A DNA stretch of 64,000 nt from a bacterium (lineage in GTDB: Bacteria > Bacillota > Clostridia > Oscillospirales > Ruminococcaceae): assembly GCA_004561545.1 (NCBI GenBank), contig SFVK01000003.1, positions 1 through 64,000 on the forward strand, given 5' to 3'. Of this stretch, positions 33,344-40,782 are shown in pieces. The translations under genes and the position numbers were made by a program. The stretch's first letter is position 1; each line of letters opens with the position of its first letter. The notes beneath the pieces were generated by a model, which saw nothing but the letters and a program-made list of their open reading frames with translations, made no database searches and was not told the origin of the DNA.

Positions 33344-33577
33344 ATGAAACACCGCCTTTGGATTTCCGGCACCAATCCCCAGCCGTTCCGCGCCCCTGCG
33401 GACCCGGCCGGTCCGCTCCCTGTCACGGTGGAGGAACTGCGCAGCATCGGCATTGCACCGCGCAAAATTCCCCGTGTGCAGCAGGAACTGCGCCGCCTTA
33501 TTGCGGCGGACCCCTCTCTGCGGGAACGCCGCACCGTGCTCAAGCTTGCCCGCAAAATTGCCGCCCAGCTGGTATAA
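33344..33577 (+). CDS. hypothetical 77-residue basic protein
   Basis: It begins MKHRLWISGTNPQPFRAP. A helical C-terminal half follows (VEELRSIGIAPRKIPRVQQE and later LRERRTVLKLARKIAAQLV), rich in Arg and Lys. SD GAGGT and an extended -10 support it as real. The second half could bind nucleic acid by charge, but I recognise no family. It lies between murC and glyS, ending about 25 nt before the glyS promoter. Confidence 0.6.
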   Translation: MKHRLWISGTNPQPFRAPADPAGPLPVTVEELRSIGIAPRKIPRVQQELRRLIAADPSLRERRTVLKLARKIAAQLV

Positions 33578-33601
33578 ACTATTGTCACCCGAATCCCTCT
33601 G

Positions 33602-33610
33602 TGGTATAAT
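33602..33610 (+). promoter_or_regulatory. extended -10 promoter of glyS
   Basis: TGGTATAAT, identical to the element at 33271, 71 nt before the glyS start. Confidence 0.65.
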
Positions 33611-33681
33611 ATTCCTCACTGCGCCCGGTGCGCAGAAAATCGCTTTGTGTGGCAGCCAGCCATGCGGAAGGAGTCAAAGTT

Positions 33682-35103
33682 ATGAAGAACAGTGAAAAAA
33701 CGCTGGATATGATTGTCAACCTGTGCAAAAACCGCGGGTTCATCTATCCGGGCAGCGAGATCTACGGCGGCCTGGCCAACAGCTGGGACTACGGTCCCCT
33801 GGGCGTCGAGTTCAAGAACAACGTCAAAAAGGCGTGGCTCAAAAAGTTTGTGCAGGAAAGCCCCTACAATGTGGGTCTGGATGCCGCCATCCTGATGAAC
33901 CCCCAGACCTGGGTCACCACCGGCCATGTGGGCAACTTCAGCGACCCGCTGGTGGACTGCCGCGCCTGCAAGAGCCGCAACCGCGCCGACAAGCTCATTG
34001 CGGACTGCGAGCAGGGCCAGAACGTGGATGTGGACGCCATGACCTTTGATGAGATGGACGCGTTCATTGCCGGCCATCCCGAGGTGGTCTGCCCTGTCTG
34101 CGGCAAGCATGACTTTACCCCCATCCGCAAGTTCAACCTGATGTTCAAGACCGCCATCGGCGTCACCGAGGATTCCTCCTCCACCTGCTACCTGCGGCCC
34201 GAAACCGCCCAGGGCATCTTTGTCAACTTTGCCAACATTCAGCGCACCACCCGCCGCAAGCTGCCGTTCGGCGTCTGCCAGGTGGGCAAGGCGTTCCGCA
34301 ACGAGATCACCCCCGGCAACTTCACCTTCCGCACCCGTGAGTTTGAGCAGATGGAGTGCGAGTTCTTCTGCAAGCCCGGCACCGATCTGGAATGGTTTGC
34401 CTACTGGAAGGACTACTGCAAGAACTGGCTGCTGAGCCTGGGTATCAAAGAGGAAAATCTCCGCCTGCGGGACCATGAGCCCGCCGAGCTGGCCTTCTAC
34501 TCCCGCGCCACCACCGACATTGAGTACGCCTTCCCCTTCACTGACTGGGGCGAGCTGTGGGGCATTGCCGACCGCACCAACTACGACCTGGGCCGCCATC
34601 AGGAGGCCTCCGGCAAGAGCCTGGAATACTTTGATCCCGAAACCAACGAGCACTACATTCCCTATGTCATCGAGCCGTCCCTGGGCTGCGACCGCGTCGC
34701 GCTGGCCTTCCTCTGCGAGGCCTACGACGAGGAGCACCTGGTGGATGCCAAGGGCAAGGAGGATGTGCGCACCGTGCTGCACCTGCATCCCTTCCTCGCG
34801 CCCTTCAAGTGCGCCGTGCTGCCCCTGTCCAAGAAGCTGGGCGACAAGGCCATGGAGATCCGCAACGAGCTGGCCAAAGACTTTATGGTGGATTACGATG
34901 ACGCCGGCTCCATCGGCAAGCGCTACCGCCGCCAGGACGAAATCGGCACGCCGCTGTGCGTCACCGTGGACTTCCAGACGGTGGGCGATGACAAGACCGA
35001 GGCCGACAATTGCGTGACCGTCCGCGACCGCGATACCATGGAGCAGGTCCGCCTGCCCATCAGCGAGCTGAAGGACTACATCGCCAAAAAGGTTGCCTTC
35101 TGA
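33682..35103 (+). CDS. glyS: glycine-tRNA ligase (alpha2 type)
   Basis: 473 residues, the single-chain dimeric type (also called GlyQS). It has GGLANSWDYGPLGVEFKNN, motif 2 RPETAQGIFVNF...GKAFRNEITPGNF with FRTREFEQMECEFF, motif 3 EPSLGCDRVALAFL (about 333-346), and the C-terminal anticodon-binding domain. ATG 33682 with GGAG upstream fits; a frame open from 33628 adds 18 unrelated residues. Terminator at 35133. Confidence 0.96.
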   Translation: MKNSEKTLDMIVNLCKNRGFIYPGSEIYGGLANSWDYGPLGVEFKNNVKKAWLKKFVQESPYNVGLDAAILMNPQTWVTTGHVGNFSDPLVDCRACKSRNRADKLIADCEQGQNVDVDAMTFDEMDAFIAGHPEVVCPVCGKHDFTPIRKFNLMFKTAIGVTEDSSSTCYLRPETAQGIFVNFANIQRTTRRKLPFGVCQVGKAFRNEITPGNFTFRTREFEQMECEFFCKPGTDLEWFAYWKDYCKNWLLSLGIKEENLRLRDHEPAELAFYSRATTDIEYAFPFTDWGELWGIADRTNYDLGRHQEASGKSLEYFDPETNEHYIPYVIEPSLGCDRVALAFLCEAYDEEHLVDAKGKEDVRTVLHLHPFLAPFKCAVLPLSKKLGDKAMEIRNELAKDFMVDYDDAGSIGKRYRRQDEIGTPLCVTVDFQTVGDDKTEADNCVTVRDRDTMEQVRLPISELKDYIAKKVAF

Positions 35104-35132
35104 GCCCCGCACCCACCCGATCCCTTTTCAGG

Positions 35133-35167
35133 AACCGCTCCCGCAGCAGGGGGCGGTTTCTGTTTTT
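35133..35167 (+). terminator. glyS terminator
   Basis: AACCGCTCCC with GGGGGCGGTT (one G-T pair), then TCTGTTTTTG. Confidence 0.85.
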
Positions 35168-35265
35168 GCGGGGCCGGGCGTAAAGGCGCGCCCGGGGGTG
35201 GAATTTTGCCGGATGATCGTGTATACTATTCCCATACAATATAAACCAGAAAGGACCATCTCCCC

Positions 35266-36501
35266 ATGAACCAAACCCATCTTCAGCTCTATGCCGATTT
35301 TATTGTCAAGGTCGGTGTCAACGTTCAGCCCCGTCAGAATTTCATCATCCGCTGCCCCGTCACCATGCCGGAGTTTGCCCACGCCTGTGTGCGCGCCGGG
35401 TATGAGGCGGGCGCCAAGCGGGTGATTGTGCGGTGGGAGGATGACAAACTCACCCGCCTGCATATGGAACTGGGCGATGAGAAAGACCTTTGCACCCTGG
35501 TTCCCAGCGATCTGCGCAGCTACCTGGATTTTGCCGAGGACCCCGACGGCTGCTGTACGCTGGCCATCCATGCCGAGAACCCCGAGGCGCTGGCCGGGCT
35601 GGACGCGGGCAAGCTGAACCGCGTCAATCTGGCCCGCCGCAACTACCTCAAGCCCTGGCAGGAATACACTATGAAGGACCGTGTGCAGTGGTGCGTGGCC
35701 GCCGTGCCCGCCCCCGGCTGGGCCGCCAAAGTGTTCCCCGACCTGCCGGTGGAGCAGGCCATGGAAAAGCTCTGGGCGCTGATTTTTGATGTCTGCCGCG
35801 TCACCGGCGGCGATCCGGTGGGGGAGTGGAAGGCCCATGTGGCCAAAACCAAGGCCCGCCGCGACCAGCTCAACGCCTGGAACTTGGACAGCGTCCACCT
35901 GACCAGCGCCAACGGTACCGATCTGACGGTGGGCCTGGCGGAGGACGCCACCTGGGAAGGCGCGTCCAGCGTCTCCGAGAAGGGCATTGAGTTCATCGCC
36001 AATGTGCCCACCGAGGAAGTGTTCTGCGCACCGCACCGCGACCGGGTCAACGGCGTGGTTTACGGCACCAAGCCTTACGCTTACAACGGTCAGCTCATTG
36101 AGGGCTGGCATGTGACCTTCCGGGACGGCAAGGTGGTGGAGCACGGCGCGGAGAAGAACGCCGCGCTGCTGGCGGAACTGCTCTCCACCGACGACAATGC
36201 CAACCGCATCGGCGAGGTCGCCCTGGTGCCGGCGTCCAGCCCCATCAACCGCAGCGGTGTGCTGTTCTACAACACGCTGTTTGATGAGAATGCCGCCTGC
36301 CATATCGCCTTTGGCGCGGGATACCCCACCAACATCAAGGGCGGCAGCAAGATGAACCGCACCGAGCTGCTGGCCAAGGGCCTGAACGATTCCGCTATCC
36401 ATGAGGATGTCATGATCGGCGCGCCGGATACCAACGTCATCGGCACCACCAAGAACGGCAAAGAAGTGACTATCTTCACCAACGGTGAATGGGCATTCTG
36501 A
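35266..36501 (+). CDS. M29-family aminopeptidase (AmpS/PepS-like)
   Basis: 411 residues. Hallmarks of the M29 thermophilic aminopeptidase family include GADLTVGL-like NGTDLTVGLAEDATWEGA (about 219-236), NVPTEEVFCAPHRDRVNG (about 246-263; metal-ligand Glu and His), and the C-terminal HIAFGAGYPTNIKGG with NDSAIHEDVMIG. Cytosolic, two-metal enzyme releasing N-terminal residues from peptides. Own SD (AAAGGA) and terminator at 36558. Confidence 0.92.
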   Translation: MNQTHLQLYADFIVKVGVNVQPRQNFIIRCPVTMPEFAHACVRAGYEAGAKRVIVRWEDDKLTRLHMELGDEKDLCTLVPSDLRSYLDFAEDPDGCCTLAIHAENPEALAGLDAGKLNRVNLARRNYLKPWQEYTMKDRVQWCVAAVPAPGWAAKVFPDLPVEQAMEKLWALIFDVCRVTGGDPVGEWKAHVAKTKARRDQLNAWNLDSVHLTSANGTDLTVGLAEDATWEGASSVSEKGIEFIANVPTEEVFCAPHRDRVNGVVYGTKPYAYNGQLIEGWHVTFRDGKVVEHGAEKNAALLAELLSTDDNANRIGEVALVPASSPINRSGVLFYNTLFDENAACHIAFGAGYPTNIKGGSKMNRTELLAKGLNDSAIHEDVMIGAPDTNVIGTTKNGKEVTIFTNGEWAF

Positions 36502-36557
36502 TACGGCAAAGCAGATGCCGCGGCCGTAACATAAAAAGCATAAAATTATAACAGCAA

Positions 36558-36607
36558 AGCGCCGCCGCCCCACGCAGCAAGGTAGGGCGGCGGCGCTGTT
36601 TGTTTTG
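36558..36607. terminator. bidirectional terminator between the M29 and DUF2812 genes
   Basis: AGCGCCGCCGCCC (36558-36570) pairs perfectly with GGGCGGCGGCGCT (36585-36597), followed by GTTTGTTTTG. Confidence 0.88.
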
Positions 36608-36654
36608 TGTTTTGTATAGAGAAGAAATAAAGAAATTCTGCCGGTTTAGCAGGT

Positions 36655-37836
36655 TTAGGTTGATTTACCCGATGCAGCAAATCCGCTTTTGCAGATCGCT
36701 TCAAGCTCCTGCAAGGGAATCTGTTCCTCCTGGTACTGGAACAACAGCACCCGCAGCACTTTATTGCCGTCCACCAGCGTGCGGCAGTAGATGGAACCAT
36801 TGGCAGCATCGGCGGCGGTTTCGGGAAAGTTGTGCAGCCCGTTGGCTTTGCCTTCACGGTACATCGTCTGGGCCAGCTGCGGGGTGATACATTCGTAATA
36901 CTCTACATATAATGCACCACGCAGCCCATTCGCGCCGGCCTGGCCGTGGGCTTCATATTTGATAAAGGTCGGGGCCAGCGGCAACCGCTGCACCAGCACA
37001 AAACTGGCCGCGGGGGCGGCATCGGCATCCAGCGCGGTGGGCTGCCCGGCGTAATCGTCCAGGGTGGCAAACGGCAGGGGAGCGGTGTAATCTTCCAGCG
37101 GAATGCTGCCGTGCCGGCTCTTTTCCATGGCAGAACCCGCAAAGGTCCACACAATGGTCAGCACAAACAGCAGCGCCGCCAGCACCCGCCCAACCAGATA
37201 CCGCCCGGCACCCTTACGCCAGTTTTTGTGACGCTCCGGCTCCGCACCGCGCGTTAACCGGGCAGAAAACCGGTACAGCAGCACGGTGTTATGTACCACG
37301 CTGGCCAGCGCGGCGGCCAATAGCCCCAGATAGCAGAAGCTCAGCCAGCCCAGCTCCACAAAGTCGATCACCGGCGTGTGCCAGACACCCATGGCGTACC
37401 GCACCCAGAACGTTACCAGCCAGTAAGCCAGCAGCCCGGCGGGGGCGAATACCTGCCGCTTGGCATAGCGCAGGCTGAGCGCCTGTACCTGCGGGTCGGT
37501 GTTCAGCTCCGGCGCATTACGATCCTCGCAGGCGTACAGGAAAAAGTCTCCCACGGCGGTAACATAATACCAGCCGTATTCCTGCGCCAGGGCGCGTTCC
37601 TCGCCATCCGGGGCGCCGGGGGCAGAATCTAAAAATGTTTCCGGCGTAGGCTTGGCGTTCAGCCGGTAGCGCACGGCTTTGGGCTGACTGCAGCGGAAGC
37701 GGGCAAAGTTCTGGCCGATTGTTACAGGCACAAGCCCCTGTGCGGCCATATCGCCCAGCCAGCTTTCCAGCCCCTCAATGTCAGACAGTGGGCAGGGGAT
37801 GGGCTGCCAAAGGGGGGTGCAGCGTGCTGTGGTCAT
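36655..37836 (-). CDS. DUF2812-domain membrane protein
   Basis: 393 residues. The N-terminal DUF2812 domain (CPLSDIEGLESWLGDMAAQGL, about 12-32; FRYSQPKAVRYRL-like FRCSQPKAVRYRLNA) is followed by hydrophobic spans (about 137-157, 168-192, 228-248) and an extracytoplasmic C-terminal domain. DUF2812 proteins are typically paired with PadR regulators, as here; function unknown. ATG 37836 has AAGGAG at good spacing and lies 56 nt inside the 3' end of padR, a longer overlap than the usual four bases. Confidence 0.85.
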   Translation of the reverse strand: MTTARCTPLWQPIPCPLSDIEGLESWLGDMAAQGLVPVTIGQNFARFRCSQPKAVRYRLNAKPTPETFLDSAPGAPDGEERALAQEYGWYYVTAVGDFFLYACEDRNAPELNTDPQVQALSLRYAKRQVFAPAGLLAYWLVTFWVRYAMGVWHTPVIDFVELGWLSFCYLGLLAAALASVVHNTVLLYRFSARLTRGAEPERHKNWRKGAGRYLVGRVLAALLFVLTIVWTFAGSAMEKSRHGSIPLEDYTAPLPFATLDDYAGQPTALDADAAPAASFVLVQRLPLAPTFIKYEAHGQAGANGLRGALYVEYYECITPQLAQTMYREGKANGLHNFPETAADAANGSIYCRTLVDGNKVLRVLLFQYQEEQIPLQELEAICKSGFAASGKST

Positions 37837-38191
37837 GGTCGTCAAGCTCCTTCCCCGGCAGGGCGGCGGGGGCAAAAGCGCCCTGCGCCGCCGCGGCCGC
37901 GTTTTGCAGGCAGAGCTGCAGCCGGGTACACTCGGCTGTATAGGCGGCTCTGCCTGCGGGGGTGATCTGATAATATCGCTTACAGCCCAGAACGGACGTT
38001 TCGGCAATCAGGCCTTCTTTTTCAAACTTGCCCAGCAGGGTATACAGCGTTGCCGGGCCAATCTTGACCCGCCCGGCGGTGATCTCGGCGGCAAATGCGG
38101 TGATCTCAGTGCCGCAGCGCTCACCCTGGGTCAAGGCCATCAACAGGTAAAACATAGATTCCGTCAGGCTCTCCAGCGCCTGTTTCGGCAT
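37781..38191 (-). CDS. PadR-family transcriptional regulator
   Basis: 136 residues. Winged helix: LTESMFYLLMALTQGERCGTEI, then GPATLYTLLGKFEKEGLI and RYYQITPAGRAAY. The C-terminal dimerisation helix is short (EC-TRLQLCLQNAAAAAQGAF), placing it in the PadR-s2 group. SD AAAGGAGG before ATG 38191. Its operator overlaps its own promoter, and it is co-transcribed with the DUF2812 gene it presumably controls. Confidence 0.92.
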   Translation of the reverse strand: MPKQALESLTESMFYLLMALTQGERCGTEITAFAAEITAGRVKIGPATLYTLLGKFEKEGLIAETSVLGCKRYYQITPAGRAAYTAECTRLQLCLQNAAAAAQGAFAPAALPGKELDDHDHSTLHPPLAAHPLPTV

Positions 38192-38222
38192 GGGGAAGCA
38201 CCTCCTTTGGTAGCAAACCGTA

Positions 38223-38279
38223 ATATCGTAACACGATATCTTATAACGATATTATACCGGAAGCACGCTGCGCCGTCAA
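38223..38279 (-). promoter_or_regulatory. PadR promoter with operator palindrome
   Basis: On the minus strand TTGACG (38279-38274), 17 bp, TATAAT (38256-38251). Downstream lies ATATCGT-AAC-ACGATAT (38223-38239), a perfect dyad; a third ACGATAT half site (38246-38252) overlaps the -10. This is the expected layout for PadR autorepression. Confidence 0.8.
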
Positions 38280-38350
38280 GAGCCGGGCACATAAAAGGCG
38301 GCCAAAAGGGATATTTTGGTTACAATTTCGCGCAAAATGAGCCAAACCCC

Positions 38351-38379
38351 TTGCATTTTTTGCCGCGGTATGCTATATT
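38351..38379 (+). promoter_or_regulatory. promoter of rimP-nusA-infB operon
   Basis: TTGCAT (38351-38356), 17 bp, TATATT (38374-38379) with an extended TG. Confidence 0.8.
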
Positions 38380-38406
38380 CTTATTGTTCGATGATGATTT
38401 TATTGG

Positions 38407-38438
38407 AAAGTGGGCCGTCAAAGGTCCGCTTTCTTTTT
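38407..38438 (+). terminator. leader attenuator before rimP-nusA
   Basis: AAAGTGGGCC (38407-38416) pairs with GGTCCGCTTT (38423-38432; two G-T pairs) and is followed by CTTTTT. It lies between the promoter and rimP, so it must be read through for nusA expression. Confidence 0.65.
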
Positions 38439-38457
38439 GTGATAGGGGGATTTTTGC

Positions 38458-38952
38458 ATGGCAAAAGGCAAAAACCATCAGCCTGGCGGCGCCGCTGCCG
38501 TGGTGGAAGCGCTGGTCCGCCCCACGGTGGAGGGCTTCGGCCTGCGCCTGTGGGATGTTCGGTTTGAGAAGGAGGGCCCTGACTGGTTTCTCCGCGTGCT
38601 CATTGACCGGGATGAACCGCTGGATACCGATACCTGCGAGATGGTTTCCCGCGCCATTGACCCGCTTCTGGACGAGGCTGACCCCATTGAACAGAGCTAT
38701 TATCTGGAAGTGGGCAGCCCCGGTCTGGGCCGCCGCCTGACCCGGCCGGAGCATTTTGCTCAGATGACCGGTCAGAAATGCGCCGCCCACCTGATCCGCC
38801 CCGATGCCCAGGGCCGCCGCGACCTGGAAGGCATTTTGCAGGGCATGGATGACGGGGGTAACGTGACCCTTGCGGGGGAGGATGGCCCGGTGACCTTCCC
38901 TGTGAAATCCGCGGGCTATGTGAAACTTTGTGATGATGAAAATCTGTTTTAA
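38458..38952 (+). CDS. rimP: ribosome maturation factor RimP
   Basis: 164 residues. N-terminal domain with LVRPTVEGFGLRLWDVRFEKEG, FLRVLIDRDEPLDTDTCEMVSRAI and YYLEVGSPGLGRRLTRPEHF; C-terminal SH3-like domain with VTLAGEDGPVTFP. It helps 30S maturation. SD AGGGGG precedes ATG 38458. First gene of the conserved nusA-infB operon. Confidence 0.95.
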   Translation: MAKGKNHQPGGAAAVVEALVRPTVEGFGLRLWDVRFEKEGPDWFLRVLIDRDEPLDTDTCEMVSRAIDPLLDEADPIEQSYYLEVGSPGLGRRLTRPEHFAQMTGQKCAAHLIRPDAQGRRDLEGILQGMDDGGNVTLAGEDGPVTFPVKSAGYVKLCDDENLF

Positions 38953-38975
38953 TACAGCAGCAACGGAGGAAAAAA

Positions 38976-40049
38976 ATGGCAACGAATAACAGCGAATTTT
39001 TTGATGCACTGGCGGCACTGGAAAAGGAACGCGGCCTGCCCGCCGACTATCTGATCGAGAAGATCAAGGCGGCCATTGTGATTGCCGTCAAGAAGGATTA
39101 TGAGGTGGAGGATGACAATGTTGTGGTGGACATTGACCCCGCCATCGGCTCCTTCCGCGCCAGCCTTCTACAGGACATTGTGGAGGAAGTGGAAAACCCC
39201 CACACCCAGGTCAGCCTGGAGGATGCCCAGAAGATCCGCAAAACTTATAAGGTGGGCCAGCGCCTTGTGACCCCGCTCAAGACCAAGGAGTTTGGCCGCA
39301 TTGCCGCCCAGACCGCCAAGCATGTGATCCGTCAGGGCCTGCGGGAGGGCGAGCGCAGCCTGCAGTGCAGCGAGATGCAGTCCCGTGCCCATGAGATCAT
39401 CACCGGCACCGTCACCGCCGTGGACCCCGAGCGCGGCAATATTGTGCTGGATCTGGGCAAGGGCGGCAGCGCCGTTCTGCCCCGCAACGAGCAGGTCCCC
39501 GGCGAGACCTTCACCGAGGGCCAGATGGTTCAGGTCTATGTGGTGGACGTTCTTGCCACCGAGCGCGGTCCCCGCGTGACCATCAGCCGCACCCATCCCG
39601 GCCTGGTCAAGCGGATGTTCGAGCTGGAGGTGCCCGAAATCTATGACGGCACCGTGGAGGTTAAGGCCATCGCCCGCGAGGCCGGCGCCCGCACCAAGAT
39701 GGCGGTCTGGAGCAAGAACCCCGATGTGGACCCCGTCGGCGCCTGCATCGGCGCACACGGCGCCCGCGTGGAAAAGATCGTCCAGGAACTGGGCGGCGAG
39801 AAGATCGACATCATCCGCTGGAGCGAGGATATCTCCCAGTTCATCTCCGCCGCGCTCTCCCCGGCCAAGGTGGTCAAGGTGGAGCTGCTCCCCGGCGAGA
39901 CCAAGAGCTGCCGCGTCACAGTGCCCGATCACCAGCTCAGCCTGGCCATCGGCAACAAAGGCCAGAATGTGCGCCTGTGCGCCCACCTGACCGGCTATAA
40001 TATCGATATCCGGCCGGAATCCGGCTATTACGGCGAGGACGAGGAATAA
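38976..40049 (+). CDS. nusA: transcription elongation/termination factor NusA
   Basis: 357 residues, the short Gram-positive form without C-terminal acidic repeats. Order: N-terminal polymerase-binding domain (1-125), S1 domain (GTVTAVDPERGNIVLDLGKG, about 145-164), KH1 and KH2 (DPVGACIGAHGARVEKIVQE, about 250-269; LAIGNKGQNVRLCAHLTGY, about 324-342). SD CGGAGG precedes ATG 38976. It could control its own operon through the attenuator at 38407. Confidence 0.97.
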   Translation: MATNNSEFFDALAALEKERGLPADYLIEKIKAAIVIAVKKDYEVEDDNVVVDIDPAIGSFRASLLQDIVEEVENPHTQVSLEDAQKIRKTYKVGQRLVTPLKTKEFGRIAAQTAKHVIRQGLREGERSLQCSEMQSRAHEIITGTVTAVDPERGNIVLDLGKGGSAVLPRNEQVPGETFTEGQMVQVYVVDVLATERGPRVTISRTHPGLVKRMFELEVPEIYDGTVEVKAIAREAGARTKMAVWSKNPDVDPVGACIGAHGARVEKIVQELGGEKIDIIRWSEDISQFISAALSPAKVVKVELLPGETKSCRVTVPDHQLSLAIGNKGQNVRLCAHLTGYNIDIRPESGYYGEDEE

Positions 40050-40145
40050 CCCGTTTTCCTGTCTGATGTTCAATATCAAAAGCCCCGAACACCTGCGGCA
40101 CCCTGTGCCCGGCGTGTTCCGCTTTCAAGAAGCGAGGTCAGCCAT

Positions 40146-40457
40146 TTGCAACAAAAACCGCAAAAAAAGGTGCCGGTGCGCCGGTGCGTGGGATGCAATG
40201 CCCAAAAACCAAAGAAAGAGCTGGTGCGCATTGTGCGCAGCCCCGAGGGCGAGGTGGGGGTGGACCTCACCGGCAAGCGCTCGGGCCGCGGCGCGTATCT
40301 GTGCCCGTCTGCTTCCTGTCTGGCCAAAGCGCGCAAGGCCAAGCGGCTGGAACACGCGTTCGGCGTTCCGGTGCCCGATGAGGTGTTTGAGCGCCTGACG
40401 GAGGAGATTGCCTGCGCCGAACAGGCGGCAAAGGAGGCGGTGCCCCGTGGCAAATGA
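40146..40457 (+). CDS. ylxR: YlxR-family RNA-binding protein (RnpM)
   Basis: 103 residues from a TTG start. The core has VPVRRCVGCNAQKPKKELVRIV and SGRGAYLC with C-terminal helices. In Bacillus subtilis this protein was reported to modulate RNase P. TTG 40146 is supported by GAGGT 7-8 nt upstream and the absence of an in-frame ATG before the conserved core. Its stop overlaps the ylxQ start region. Confidence 0.9.
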   Translation: MQQKPQKKVPVRRCVGCNAQKPKKELVRIVRSPEGEVGVDLTGKRSGRGAYLCPSASCLAKARKAKRLEHAFGVPVPDEVFERLTEEIACAEQAAKEAVPRGK

Positions 40458-40782
40458 CGCGAGCCCTCTTCTGGGCGCACTGGGAATCTGCCGCAAGGCC
40501 GGCCGCCTGCTCCACGGGTATGACCGCGTGGAGGAAGCCGTTGTGCGGGGAAAGGCATATCTGGTGCTGCTGGCCTGCGACGCCAGCGAACGCACCGTAC
40601 AGCACATGAAAGACACCTGCCAGGGCGTGGTTCCCTGCCGGGTGATGCCGCTCTCCACCGGGGAGCTGCGGATGCTGACGCCAAAGCCCGCCGCCGTCTT
40701 TGCGGTGACAGACGAAAACTTTGCGCGGCTGTGCGCAAAACACCTCACCGACAGCAAGAAGGAGGAATCAGCCAATGGTTGA
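40447..40782 (+). CDS. ylxQ: L7Ae-family ribosome-associated protein YlxQ
   Basis: 111 residues from GTG 40447, with AGGAGG 9 nt upstream. L7Ae/L30e fold: LLGALGICRKAGRLLHGYDRV, VRGKAYLVLLACDASERTVQHM and AVFAVTDENFARLC. Family members bind kink-turn RNA. It overlaps ylxR by 11 nt and infB by 8 nt, so translation is coupled. Confidence 0.88.
   Translation: MANDASPLLGALGICRKAGRLLHGYDRVEEAVVRGKAYLVLLACDASERTVQHMKDTCQGVVPCRVMPLSTGELRMLTPKPAAVFAVTDENFARLCAKHLTDSKKEESANG

Noticed and set aside
37781..37836. Possible frameshift fusing PadR and DUF2812
   Set aside because: Both proteins are complete with their own SD sites; a 56-nt overlap explains the layout without an error.
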